Assembly (NCBI RefSeq): GCF_008281175.1 | Contig: NZ_CP036524.1 | Span: 2,170,001 to 2,234,000, forward strand | DNA length: 64,000 bases | Direction of reading: 5' to 3' | DNA from: [Clostridium] hylemonae DSM 15053 | Lineage (GTDB): Bacteria; Bacillota; Clostridia; Lachnospirales; Lachnospiraceae | Part shown: piece after piece, positions 19,662 through 28,094 of the stretch | Layout: the number at the start of each line of letters is the position of its first letter | Numbering within the stretch: the first letter of the stretch is position 1 | Position numbers and translations under genes: made by a program | The notes under the pieces: generated by a model | The model's input: the letters and a program-made list of their open reading frames with translations, nothing else | Told to the model about the DNA's origin: nothing | The model's database searches: none

Positions 19662-19691
19662 TTGACACGAACTTATGTTCGATGCTATATT
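19662..19691 (+). promoter_or_regulatory. LexA-controlled promoter of the tail element
   Basis: TTGACA (19662-19667) and TATATT (19686-19691) flank an 18-bp spacer. The spacer begins with CGAACTTATGTTCG (19668-19681), a perfect match to the Gram-positive LexA consensus CGAAC-N4-GTTCG. LexA bound here would block RNA polymerase. The promoter points into the 135-aa gene and the polymerase-like gene. Confidence 0.88.
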
Positions 19692-19760
19692 GTTTTCAAC
19701 AGAATGACTGTATCATTGGAATTTCGCACAATACATATTTTTACGAAGGAGGTGAACACA

Positions 19761-20168
19761 GTGACCATACAGGAACTGAAAGACACCATGTACGTATATA
19801 CGAGCCCCCATTCCGCGGCCCCGTCCGCCCACATGACAGACGCCCAGTGGCAGGAGAAATTCCGCCTCATGAAGCAGACGGTCCGTCCTTCCGGGCTGCG
19901 GCGCATGCCAGGCAGCCATATATGTGAGACTGCATACCGTCCGGACGGATGGCACGACACATACGACGGGATCACAAACTGGCAGATGTACGCAATGTAC
20001 ATCAACGATACCCTGTCGCAGCTGCGCCTCGGCGAGACGGCGTACGCCTGGTTCACATACCAGATCTGCGACCTGCTGCGGTTTGAACACGAACGGCTCT
20101 GCTCCCGCTACTGTCCCCGTGACCGGATGTGGACACTCTGGCTAAGTGGCAGGCCGGCTCAAAAATAA
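19761..20168 (+). CDS. Unrecognised 135-aa first gene of the tail element
   Basis: The start is a GTG at 19761 preceded by AAGGAGG (8 bases). The product has no signal peptide or membrane segment and is rich in aromatic residues; it contains QWQEKFRLMKQTVRPSGLRR, a GWHDTYDGITNWQMYAMYIND segment, and a C-terminal part with several His/Cys residues (RFEHERLCSRYCPRDRM). I do not recognise a family. Being the first product of a LexA-repressed transcript just ahead of a polymerase-like gene (21-bp gap), it could be a regulator or polymerase partner; this is inference from position only. Confidence 0.75.
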   Translation: MTIQELKDTMYVYTSPHSAAPSAHMTDAQWQEKFRLMKQTVRPSGLRRMPGSHICETAYRPDGWHDTYDGITNWQMYAMYINDTLSQLRLGETAYAWFTYQICDLLRFEHERLCSRYCPRDRMWTLWLSGRPAQK

Positions 20169-20189
20169 TGTGAAGAAGGAGGAAATATC

Positions 20190-22928
20190 ATGAAAAAGAA
20201 AAGCAACGGCGCATTGTCTAGACAAGTACATATCTTTTCCCTTGAGACCGGCTGTTTTTATACAGAGAAAGAAGAACAGCTCCACCGCAGGATGGCCCGC
20301 TACATGAAGCATAAAAGCACGCTCAGATCTGCGGACAGAGACGGATATGACGCCCCCTGCACGGAAAAGTACAAGGCGCTCTGTTCACATGTAAACAAAA
20401 AAATCAAAGACTACAAAGCGCTGCTGAGCGAAGAGCTCGTCTCGGACCCGTCCATCGTCCGCACACTGCCAAAGGAAAAGCTGACAGACACAAGGATCAT
20501 CTCTGTCTTTGAATCCGCCCTCACCCGTGCGGCCGATATGAAGACCGGCGAACTTACAACAGACATTATGGTCGTACAGACTTATTTTTACAATGTGATA
20601 AAGCAGCTTATCACAAACGGCTATTATCATAACGGGGAAAAATACGTCTATTTCACATCCTCCGCCGGCCAGATACGGACCAAAAAGACCGTATTTATTA
20701 AAGAACGGCTCTTAAACAAGATAGAACCGTCGCTCGTCTGCGGACTCTCCAGGCAGATGATCAACGAAGGCGGCGGCATAAACGCCAACAAATACCTGGC
20801 TTATCTCGCCCTGTCAAATTCGGCCACAGAGCCGTGGACAGACTTTGATATAAGGAAATGTATCGTCGTCCCGGACTTCGAGACGTCTGTCCGCTGCAGC
20901 GTAGACTTTATCCACGACGATACTTACAAGATCGAGCGGAAGGAGATGGACGTCCCCATCCCGCACACGGACGGGTGCGGCATGATACTTCCCAGGCTGT
21001 CCCGGAAGAATTTCATGGTGCGCCTTCCGTGGATGAAAGGGCTGCTCGCCTCCTTTGACTTTGTCCGGTTCATCCGGGAACACGACGCCTCCCCTGTCGT
21101 CACAGATATCTACGGAAAGCAGTGGAACATCCTCACGGACCGCATCCAGGTGATCTTCACCGAAAGCCAGTTCAAGATGAGCCGGTTTTACACTTCATGG
21201 GAGCAGTATCAGCGATCCTTTGAAGCGTGCGGCTGCCAGGCCGGCATCTGCAACATGGAAGAAGATTATTTTCCCGACGCCACGATCAATTACCAGATGC
21301 TCCAGACACTCACCGACATCACAGAGGAAGAGGCCGCGTACCTTATCCGTCCTTCCCTTCATACACTGGAGAAGCTCTCCTCCGACAAGAAGACCATACT
21401 GCGCGTCTTCGGAGCCGTCCCCGGCAACCCGGACAAGACATGGCTCCAGCAGGCGCTTCTTCTCTACCCGGAGATGATCACCGACGAGTACATCCGGGCA
21501 AGGCTGCGGGAGATAAAGAAAAGCCTTGTGAAGGAATACCGCTCCGGGAAGCTTGAGATCTATGGCAAATACACGTTTATCGTGCCGGATCTGTACGCTT
21601 TCTGCGAGCGTCTGTTCCTCGGAATCCGTGAACCAGAAGGGCTGCTCGGAAACGGGGACGTGTGCTGCCGCCTGTTCCCCGGCGGCAGGAAGCTGGACTG
21701 TCTGAGAAGCCCCCACCTGTACCGGGAACACGCAGTCCGTCTCAATGCCAGAAATGAGGCCTGCGCCCGCTGGTTTACGACCAATGCCCTCTATACGAGC
21801 AGCCACGACCCCATCTCTAAAATGCTGCAGTTCGACGTGGACGGCGACCGCTCTCTCGTGGTGGCCGACCCTGTATTTGTAGAGATCGCGGAGCGCAACA
21901 TGCACATGGATGACATCGTTCCCCTCTATTATGAGATGAAGAAAGCCCGGCCCGCCCCGCTGACCCCGGAACTGCTGTACGAGGGCATAAACGCCGCGTA
22001 CAGAGGCGGGAACATCGGCCGCTACAGCAACAGTATTTCCAAGATATTCAATTTTGTGGACTGGAGCCGCGCTTCAAAGGAAAAAAAGCAGGAGGCGCTC
22101 AACGTCATCAAACTGCTCTGCATGGAGAACAACTTCTGCATCGACATGGCGAAGACTCAGTATATGCCTGACCGGCCCCGGGAGATCGACGCGCTCATCC
22201 GCACCTATACGAGCCAAAAGCTTCCCCACTTCTTCCTGTACGCCAAGGACAAGACAGAAAGCCAGGTGGAGCCGGGCGGCGGAAGCTTCGTGGACCGTCT
22301 GGAGACCTGCATCCGCTACCGTCCGATCCGCCTTGCCGGAAAAAACTTCGGGAAATTTACTTATACAAAGCTCATGTGCCGCCCGCGCATCCAGATCGAC
22401 GAACAAGTCATCGCGGCATACAGCCGCCTGAACCGGAAGTATCACTTCCGCCTGAACCCGGGCAGCGCGGAAAATGTGGACTACATCATCGGCTCGGTAA
22501 GACAGGAACTGCTCGGCTTAAACTACAGCGAGACAGAAGTGTGCGACATGCTCGTAAAGCATCTGTACCGCAAAAAGACGCCCCACAAAGAGCTGCTCTG
22601 GCAGTGCTTCGGACATGTCATAGTCGATAACCTGAAGCACAACCTGCCCGAAGGCAGTATCCAGTGCGAAATCTGCGGCGCACGCTTCGTCCCGGCGTCA
22701 CCGAACCAGAAATACTGCCTTGACTGCCGTACGATACGCCCCGCCGACACGAAGACAATAACGTGCGTGGACTGCGGATGTGCGGTGGAGGTGGACGCAA
22801 AGGACACGAAGACGTGCCGCTGCAGCCTGCACCGCGCGGAACACCAGAAAAAGCTCCGGCAGGAGCAGAACCGGCGCGCTTATGAAAAGCGCAGACAGAT
22901 TCAGCAGGCAGCAAGCGCAGTTACATAA
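20190..22928 (+). CDS. Double-psi-beta-barrel RNA polymerase-like protein (YonO/RdRP class) with C-terminal zinc ribbons
   Basis: 912 aa, preceded by AAGGAGGA. Residues 506-510 read RSPHL and residues 549-553 read DVDGD, in the context QFDVDGDRSLVVADP. This reproduces the RxPxL ... D-x-D-G-D pairing of the catalytic barrel in multisubunit RNAP beta-prime (RAPTLH ... NADFDGD), eukaryotic RNAi polymerases and the SPbeta phage RNA polymerase YonO. Three aspartates would bind the catalytic Mg2+. Near residues 826-848 (CEICG..CLDC) and 856-880 (CVDCG..CRC..H) are two zinc ribbons, followed by a basic tail. Known family members make RNA from DNA (YonO) or RNA (RdRP). Here it is the only polymerase-like gene of a tail cluster, so late transcription of the tail genes is the likely role. 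Activity is unproven. Confidence 0.8.
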   Translation: MKKKSNGALSRQVHIFSLETGCFYTEKEEQLHRRMARYMKHKSTLRSADRDGYDAPCTEKYKALCSHVNKKIKDYKALLSEELVSDPSIVRTLPKEKLTDTRIISVFESALTRAADMKTGELTTDIMVVQTYFYNVIKQLITNGYYHNGEKYVYFTSSAGQIRTKKTVFIKERLLNKIEPSLVCGLSRQMINEGGGINANKYLAYLALSNSATEPWTDFDIRKCIVVPDFETSVRCSVDFIHDDTYKIERKEMDVPIPHTDGCGMILPRLSRKNFMVRLPWMKGLLASFDFVRFIREHDASPVVTDIYGKQWNILTDRIQVIFTESQFKMSRFYTSWEQYQRSFEACGCQAGICNMEEDYFPDATINYQMLQTLTDITEEEAAYLIRPSLHTLEKLSSDKKTILRVFGAVPGNPDKTWLQQALLLYPEMITDEYIRARLREIKKSLVKEYRSGKLEIYGKYTFIVPDLYAFCERLFLGIREPEGLLGNGDVCCRLFPGGRKLDCLRSPHLYREHAVRLNARNEACARWFTTNALYTSSHDPISKMLQFDVDGDRSLVVADPVFVEIAERNMHMDDIVPLYYEMKKARPAPLTPELLYEGINAAYRGGNIGRYSNSISKIFNFVDWSRASKEKKQEALNVIKLLCMENNFCIDMAKTQYMPDRPREIDALIRTYTSQKLPHFFLYAKDKTESQVEPGGGSFVDRLETCIRYRPIRLAGKNFGKFTYTKLMCRPRIQIDEQVIAAYSRLNRKYHFRLNPGSAENVDYIIGSVRQELLGLNYSETEVCDMLVKHLYRKKTPHKELLWQCFGHVIVDNLKHNLPEGSIQCEICGARFVPASPNQKYCLDCRTIRPADTKTITCVDCGCAVEVDAKDTKTCRCSLHRAEHQKKLRQEQNRRAYEKRRQIQQAASAVT

Positions 22929-22969
22929 TCCCGCAGCCCCCGTAAATTCGTTGTTTGCTCCATTTTTAC

Positions 22970-22983
22970 AGAACATATGTTCT
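22970..22983. promoter_or_regulatory. LexA-type palindrome before the holin/tail genes
   Basis: AGAACATATGTTCT is a perfect palindrome matching GAAC-N4-GTTC, in the 255-bp gap between the polymerase-like gene and the holin. Possible -35 elements (TTGTTT or TTGCTC, 22951-22960) lie upstream but spacing to a -10 is poor. The rest of this gap (22929-23183) shows no gene; it may hold the promoter recognised by the element's own polymerase. Confidence 0.65.
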
Positions 22984-23183
22984 ATTCCAGAGAGGCCCGG
23001 ACGCCAGTATTTACAAGGCGTGGCACCATATTTTTCCAATTCGCCTACAAGGGAATGATACCCGCACACTTCTTTTCATATTCTTTTCTCCGGAAGGAGG
23101 GCTGGTCTGCAGCAGGCCGGCTCTCTTTCCTTCTCTCAGGAATACAGATGCATCTGAACAAATTATGAAGGAGGAGGATGTCT

Positions 23184-23447
23184 ATGAACATCAACTGGAA
23201 ACTGCGTCTCGGCAACAAAATAACGCTGACCGCGGTCATCATGGCGATCATCTCACTCGTCTACCAGATTCTCGGTATGGCGCGTATCGTTCCCCCAATA
23301 TCTGAATCCCAGATGATAGAGACCGCAGGAATGGTCATCAATCTGCTCGTATTGCTCGGCATCGTCACGGACCCGACTACAGAAGGAGTCTCGGACAGCC
23401 CGAAAGCCCTGACTTATGATCAGCCAAAGCAGAAAGAACAGCCATAA
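23184..23447 (+). CDS. Phage holin (phi LC3-like)
   Basis: An ~87-aa protein with two hydrophobic segments: ITLTAVIMAIISLVYQILGM and MVINLLVLLGIVTDPTTEG. The INWKLRLGNK start and the GIVTDPTTEGVSDS turn are typical of the phi LC3 holin family, which makes the membrane lesion that lets the endolysin out. Start at the ATG 23184 after AAGGAGGAGG; an ATG two codons earlier lies too near that site. Its amidase partner is at the far end of the cluster (54,943). Confidence 0.9.
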   Translation: MNINWKLRLGNKITLTAVIMAIISLVYQILGMARIVPPISESQMIETAGMVINLLVLLGIVTDPTTEGVSDSPKALTYDQPKQKEQP

Positions 23448-23476
23448 CACCTGTGGTATTTTAAGGAGGTGAAATA

Positions 23477-24025
23477 ATGGAAAGAAGTAAAAACCCATTG
23501 GAAAATCTGGGGAAAATAAAGGACACACTCTCAGACCTTTTCCTGGAAGACGAACTCGTGCAGAAGCTGATCATGCCCGTCCCCGGCGACAGTCAGCTCT
23601 CTCTTAAGGAAAACTGGGCAAACCACTGCTTTGACACTGCGGTGCCGCCCGCTTCCGCCGGGGAAAACCAGGCCTTCCTCTGTCTTGAGACAGACGCCCC
23701 GCTGACGGCGGAAGCCGCGCTCCAGGTGCGTATCACTGTCAATGTATATGCCTGCGGCAGCATGCTTCATATGTCAGACGCCGAAAAGCAGGAATACGCC
23801 GCGGTTCACGGACTGGCCGGCAACCGGATCGACATGGCTCTGGCCGCCATTCACCGGGCGGTCACAGCAGATGAGACGCTCCTTCGCACATTCGGCACCG
23901 GCCGGATGCAGCTTGCGGAGGAAAAGCCTGTCACTTCTCTTTTGCAGGATGAACGCTTCTATGGGAAATCTCTGTGCTACACCATTTACCAGATGCCTGT
24001 CAGGCCGAAACGGCAGGTGGTGTGA
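23477..24025 (+). CDS. Tail-cluster protein of unknown fold (182 aa)
   Basis: Starts after TAAGGAGGTG. A soluble acidic 182-aa protein; readable segments include LSDLFLEDELVQKLIMP, ITVNVYACGSMLHMSD and GLAGNRIDMALAAIHRAV. Its place just before the tail tube and its size fit a tail completion or connector protein, but I do not recognise the family. The stop overlaps the next start by one base, so the two are translationally coupled. Confidence 0.7.
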   Translation: MERSKNPLENLGKIKDTLSDLFLEDELVQKLIMPVPGDSQLSLKENWANHCFDTAVPPASAGENQAFLCLETDAPLTAEAALQVRITVNVYACGSMLHMSDAEKQEYAAVHGLAGNRIDMALAAIHRAVTADETLLRTFGTGRMQLAEEKPVTSLLQDERFYGKSLCYTIYQMPVRPKRQVV

Positions 24026-24816
24026 TGAAGCTGGATTATTATGACCTCATAAGCCCCTCCCCCTTTACCATACAGGGTGTGGGCAGCATCCGTCCGCTCA
24101 CGCTCAGGGAAGTCTCCAGACTGACCGGCCGGATCTACTCCACTTATCTCGCACTTCTTAACATATCCCCGGAAAAATACTGCACTGAAGTAAATGAAAG
24201 TCTGAAACCCTGGTACGAGAACTTAAATGAAGAACAATTATCGTGCCTTACCATGTATGATATCGCCGTGAGCAGCGCCGCGCTGCAGCAGTCCTTCTCC
24301 GCCATATTTGACTTCTTCTTTGCGGAACGCGTCATGTACGACAGGGCAAAGGATGCTTTTCTCGTCTTTTCTCCTGTCAAGGATGAAGAAGGAAATGACA
24401 GTATCCGTGTCACAGGAACGATCCACAAGGGCAATTACCTGGAAGTCTGTGACACCATCCTGCAGTTCGGACACATCGACACAAAGGATACCGTGGACCC
24501 TGCCAGGGTGAAAAACAAAAAGGGTCTAGCCCGGTATCAGGAAATGCAGAAGCGTAAGAAAAAGAACCGCATAAAGCCCAAGACGGATACTGACCTTGAG
24601 CTTGCCAACATTATCTCTGCCGTCTGTGCCATGCACAACAGCATTAATTATACAAACGTGTGGGATATGACTGTCTATCAACTCTGGGATACATTTGCCC
24701 GGCTGCGCAACAATGAGATATACGCATCCGGCAGAACGTCCGTCTCCGTGTGGGGAGACAAAGAAAATAAGTTTGACTATAACTTATGGTTTAAAAACAT
24801 TACAACTACAAACTGA
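24025..24816 (+). CDS. Tail-cluster protein, possible tail assembly/terminator component (263 aa)
   Basis: The ATG at 24025 overlaps the previous stop (TGATG) and has AGGTGG upstream. The 263-aa product is soluble, starting MKLDYYDLISPSPFTIQGVG and containing LRPLTLREVSRLTG-like sequence and a basic stretch QKRKKKNRIKPK near the middle. Similar proteins sit upstream of the tube gene in tail modules of Firmicute phages, but I cannot name a family. Strand, spacing and coupling put it in the tail operon. Confidence 0.68.
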   Translation: MKLDYYDLISPSPFTIQGVGSIRPLTLREVSRLTGRIYSTYLALLNISPEKYCTEVNESLKPWYENLNEEQLSCLTMYDIAVSSAALQQSFSAIFDFFFAERVMYDRAKDAFLVFSPVKDEEGNDSIRVTGTIHKGNYLEVCDTILQFGHIDTKDTVDPARVKNKKGLARYQEMQKRKKKNRIKPKTDTDLELANIISAVCAMHNSINYTNVWDMTVYQLWDTFARLRNNEIYASGRTSVSVWGDKENKFDYNLWFKNITTTN

Positions 24817-24862
24817 CCCGGTCCATGTGAGAACCGGCAGAAAAAACAGGAGGATTTTTATT

Positions 24863-25594
24863 ATGGGATTAAATTCAAAAATGGCTAACAGAGAAGTTCA
24901 GAAACTGATTTTCAAGGATTACACATCCAAGAAACCATTCCTGAACCTTGACTTTGCAAACACATCTACAACAGAGCTTACAGGCGAGACTATGTTCGCT
25001 TACGGCGGACAGGGACACCCAAAGAGAGTGTCCTTTGCCGGCGAAAAGGGCGGAACGCTCACGATCGAGACACAGATGCAGTCTGTAAAGCTGTGGGAAC
25101 TGATCACAGGCGGTGATGTGTCCAAATCAGCAAAATACACAAAAAGAGTTGTCCTTCCGGTAGCAGAAGGCAAGGTTACGCTTCCTGAAGCTCCGGCGGA
25201 AGGATTCGCTCCTAACTTCTACGCAGAAGATGACGACTGCGGCAAAGAAATCAGCGCTTCCATGACAGGCGCATCCGCTACTCTGGCTGATGCCGACGGC
25301 ATCACATCTGTAGTTGCATACTACGTAAAAGAAGTCACAGACAAAGTGGAACGGATCAACATCAAATCCACAAGCTTCCCGAAAGCATTTATCGTGGAAG
25401 GCGAGACATACATGAAGACAGAGGATGACGATATCCTTCCGGCAAGAATGATCGCCTACAAGTGCGTTCCTCAGTCAACCATGTCACTTGCATTTGCCAA
25501 CAACGGAGATCCGGGCGCCGTTACGATCACCTGCGACCTTCTGGCAGACAAGGACAACAACATCCTCGACCTTATCGTGGAGGAAGAAGCATAA
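24863..25594 (+). CDS. Major tail (tube) protein
   Basis: A 243-aa protein preceded by CAGGAGG. It is mostly beta-strand in character, with LIFKDYTSKKPFLNLDFANT and TSTTELTGETMFAYGGQGHPK near the start and regularly alternating strands throughout, with DDD-rich loops. Size, composition, lack of membrane segments and position before the assembly and tape-measure genes fit a siphophage-type tail tube. Two hairpins follow it directly, as often seen after highly expressed tube or capsid genes. Confidence 0.78.
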   Translation: MGLNSKMANREVQKLIFKDYTSKKPFLNLDFANTSTTELTGETMFAYGGQGHPKRVSFAGEKGGTLTIETQMQSVKLWELITGGDVSKSAKYTKRVVLPVAEGKVTLPEAPAEGFAPNFYAEDDDCGKEISASMTGASATLADADGITSVVAYYVKEVTDKVERINIKSTSFPKAFIVEGETYMKTEDDDILPARMIAYKCVPQSTMSLAFANNGDPGAVTITCDLLADKDNNILDLIVEEEA

Positions 25595-25627
25595 TTCCAG
25601 TTTTATCAGTATTGTAGTTTAGCCTCA

Positions 25628-25737
25628 CCGCTGCCCCGCGCAGCCCTGAGGCGGGCAGCGGGCGTCCTCTGTGCGCCTGCCGCCTCCCCATCAAGGGCAG
25701 AAAATACAATACGGTATTTTCTGCCCTATTTTTTACA
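25628..25737 (+). terminator. Tandem hairpins, partial terminator after tail tube gene
   Basis: First a GC-rich stem (CCGCTGCCCCGC, 25628-25639, with GCGGGCAGCGG, 25651-25661, one bulged C). Then a 14-bp perfect stem (25694-25707 with 25714-25727, starting AGGGCAGAAAATAC) followed by ATTTTTTTA. The second is a good intrinsic terminator inside the tail operon and probably sets tube protein expression above the downstream genes. Confidence 0.85.
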
Positions 25738-25837
25738 CACCAGTTATCTCAACAGAAGAAAGAAGGGAATCATCATAGGCAGATTAAGATTTGACACATT
25801 AAAAGAAGCCTTTGCATGCTACGGAGAAAGCAGCCTT

Positions 25838-26029
25838 GTGCCCATCGACACGCTGCCCCAGATACTCATGTATGCGAAGTCCGGCTGCCAGCCGGTTCAT
25901 ATATGCGAATCCGAGCGGCCGGACAAAAAAGGCAAGATCGTATGCTGGTACTTAAAATCCGAAACACAGTACGCATACAGAAAATGGAAAGAAAGTAAAC
26001 CCAATAAAGGAGGAGACAATTTAAAATGA
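25838..26029 (+). CDS. Small tail-cluster protein, start uncertain
   Basis: The reading frame is open from about 25769 to 26029 and its product is plausible over the whole stretch (GRLRFDTLKEAFACYGESS then VPIDTLPQILMYAKSGC). However, no ATG exists: the region after AGAAGGGA reads ATC ATC ATA, and the first ordinary start is the GTG at 25838 (63 aa). Either an ATC/ATA start is used, giving ~85 aa, or the start was lost. The stop overlaps the next ATG (ATGA), indicating coupling. No family recognised. Confidence 0.55.
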   Translation: MPIDTLPQILMYAKSGCQPVHICESERPDKKGKIVCWYLKSETQYAYRKWKESKPNKGGDNLK

Positions 26030-26565
26030 GAAAAGAAAACCCATCGATCAAAACCACCCTGTCCATGGAGGACAGAATACTCATGCCCCAGGAACTGGCA
26101 GAAGGATACTTTACAAAAGACGGCGAAGGCCGCGTAAGTTACACGCCTTACTACGCCGATATGATGCTGATCAACGTATTCTTCCTACACTGCGTCGACG
26201 GAATCGCCTTTGAAGTAAAAGAGGCCGAAAACGGAGGAACTGAGATTGCAGAAAATATCTACGAGGCCGTCACGGCAGACGAAGGACTCATGAAGCTCTA
26301 CGACGAGTTCTTTGAACAGGACAAGGATTCCATTCCTTCCTGCCCGTACAAAGAGACCGTCATACAGATGTACGGCATTCTCTCCGACACGGAGAAGATG
26401 GTAGAGTTCCGAAAGCAGCAGATCATCCACGAAAAGGAAGATGCGCTCACTGCTCTTCTTTCTGCCGCCGCAAAAAAAATAGAGGCCGCGGACCCGGATA
26501 TGCTGAACCTCAGGGAAGCTCTGGAATACGTAAAGGCCGCATACTCTCCGGTAAAGGCCGGGTAA
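26026..26565 (+). CDS. Tail assembly chaperone-like protein (179 aa)
   Basis: Starts in an ATGA overlap with the previous gene, after AAAGGAGGAG. The acidic, largely helical 179-aa product lies between tube and tape measure, the usual site of the gpG/gpGT chaperones that coat the tape measure. Sequence features: LMPQELAEGYFTKDGEGR, YTPYYADMMLINVFFLHCVDG and a helical C-terminus ADPDMLNLREALEYVKAAY. I see no clear slippery-site frameshift into the next gene. Assignment is by position and composition. Confidence 0.65.
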   Translation: MRKENPSIKTTLSMEDRILMPQELAEGYFTKDGEGRVSYTPYYADMMLINVFFLHCVDGIAFEVKEAENGGTEIAENIYEAVTADEGLMKLYDEFFEQDKDSIPSCPYKETVIQMYGILSDTEKMVEFRKQQIIHEKEDALTALLSAAAKKIEAADPDMLNLREALEYVKAAYSPVKAG

Positions 26566-26625
26566 AGGCATGGAACCTGTAACAAAGAAACAGATGATAT
26601 CGTGTAATGCGCGGAGGTATTAAAT

Positions 26626-26823
26626 ATGAATAACAGTGATTATGTGAAAGTCCTCGGTGTCACGTTCGATGCCCTGGAAGGTCTGACCGTAGTTGCCGAG
26701 AGCAATGTAAAAGATTTAGAAGACGCGGGACGGTACGCGGCAGAACATGACGATGGCGCTGCTATCTGGATATGCGTCCCGTGCAGATGCGATTTTTATA
26801 GAATCTTTCAAAAAATCAAATAA
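26626..26823 (+). CDS. Small 65-aa protein before the tape measure
   Basis: Good ribosome site (CGGAGG) and ATG. The 65-aa product reads MNNSDYVKVLGVTFDALEGL near the start and has Cys-x-Cys near the C-terminus (WICVPCRCDFYRIF). It is 17 bp before the TTG of the first tape-measure gene. It may be the second half of a tail-chaperone pair expressed without frameshifting. Function unknown. Confidence 0.6.
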   Translation: MNNSDYVKVLGVTFDALEGLTVVAESNVKDLEDAGRYAAEHDDGAAIWICVPCRCDFYRIFQKIK

Positions 26824-26840
26824 AAGAAGGGAGGATTCCA

Positions 26841-27128
26841 TTGAGTGAACAATATAACATAAACGTACAGCCTGTATTAAATACAGATGCACTGTACGAA
26901 CAACTCAATAATCAAAAATATAAATTAAACGTAGAGGTTGACGGCGCTGCACTGAGCAGTCAGCTGCAGTCTGCAGTGAACAGCGTGACTAGCGGAGCAG
27001 CGCCCGCGAAAGTGCCGGTGGAGTTTGATGTTGATTCCCTTATCAAAGGTATGAACGTAATAAATACAACTACAACTGCCTTTGAAAACATACAGAAAGG
27101 AGCTGCTCTTGCAAAAAGGAACCTGGAT
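26841..27128 (+). pseudogene. First tape-measure gene, exon 1 (host gene decayed)
   Basis: TTG start after GGGAGGA; 96 codons ending AAC CTG GAT. The product (SEQYNINVQPVLNTDALYEQ...) is nearly identical over its first ~62 residues to exon 1 of the second tape-measure gene at 36,735 and differs over the last 34. The intron begins directly after GGAT. The downstream exon at 35,668 is in frame after splicing, but is broken by frameshifts and stops, so the gene as a whole cannot make a full tape measure. The exon itself is intact and may still be translated. Confidence 0.85.
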
Positions 27129-27620
27129 TAACCCATAAATCACAGGGTTACACATTTTAGTGAGTCCACTTCACAATTAGGAAATGGCGAATATGGTGTC
27201 ATCGACAAATTGTGTTAATAGGGGTTCTTTAAATATACCTAAAGGAGTATTGGAGGTTTGGTAATCCCTCTTTGCTGGAACGGAAAGTGATATGAAACCG
27301 AAACAGAACTGGCGACAGTATATGGTATGGTTTGAAAATTCATATGGCAAACGATGTAATTTGATACATAAATGTCCCAATCAGCAGTACACTCATCTGA
27401 CGATAGTTGAATCATATAATCTGGTAAAACAGGATAAAGATTCTTAACAGTGAGGATATTCAACGACTACCCATCCTTGTAGTTGACATGACCTTATATT
27501 GTCAATTATTAATGTATAGTCTCAAGTGTGATGCTTGGAATTTTAAGCATATAAATATTACCCGTCAACAATGGTGCTTCTCTCTCACTATTGTTTACGT
27601 TTGTCATTAGAGAGCTAACA
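27129..27620 (+). ncRNA. Group I ribozyme core of intron 1
   Basis: Core elements: a TTCAACGACTACCC block (R region) and TATAGTCT (S region); P7 pairs GACTA 27465-27469 with TAGTC 27517-27521; P8 pairs TTGACA 27483-27488 with TGTCAA 27500-27505; P9 pairs CAAG 27523-27526 with CTTG 27534-27537. The R/S blocks closely resemble subgroup IA introns such as T4 td. P8 and P9 show compensatory base changes relative to intron 2. A hairpin TAACCC/GGGTTA lies in the P1 loop. Sequence similarity to intron 2 runs to about 27,565 and a covarying 3' hairpin continues to ~27,615. Confidence 0.88.
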
Positions 27621-27711
27621 ATATCTATAATTTAATCACTCTTTTTTTGCCATTTGAGAGTATTATTATTTTTATTAATTACAGAAATTCTTAAACAGGT
27701 GTACGAAAAAT

Positions 27712-28089
27712 TTAACTACATCTGTTACATTTATTATGCTTTCTGTATACTCCCCAATCAGAATTGATAAGACCTTTTCGTCTTATATCTGTACTTCCAC
27801 ATCTTGGACAACGGGGCTTCGGCGGACTTTTGGATAGACTGGCTTGATTATAATCTTGCATTCTCTTTAATGCTTCATTATAATCTGCCGGTATCTCATT
27901 ATTAAATGTGATCACTGAATCCAACATCGTATTTGTTGATAAATGATACTCTTCTACTGCAGCTACATAAATCTTTGCTATATTTGGGTATTTTGGTTTT
28001 TCGTTTATTATATCCTGGATTTTTTTGAGATTATATATTTTTCCATATATTTTACAGTAATATTTGTTTTTCCCATTTAATCTTACCAT
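27712..28089 (-). CDS. Zinc-ribbon array gene 1 (type C head)
   Basis: 125 aa. Head of the KNKYYCKIYGKIYNLKKIQDII type (type C in my notation), a middle EIPADYNEALKRMQDYNQAS linker, then a zinc ribbon CPRCGSTDIRRKG...KCNRC ending immediately after the last Cys, so slightly shorter than its relative at 33,389. The usual MGKNKYYC start is changed to NGKNKYYC, and reading begins five codons upstream at ATG 28089. Function unknown; a nucleic-acid or protein-binding ribbon is the only visible feature. Confidence 0.7.
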   Translation of the reverse strand: MVRLNGKNKYYCKIYGKIYNLKKIQDIINEKPKYPNIAKIYVAAVEEYHLSTNTMLDSVITFNNEIPADYNEALKRMQDYNQASLSKSPPKPRCPRCGSTDIRRKGLINSDWGVYRKHNKCNRCS

Positions 28090-28094
28090 CTAAT

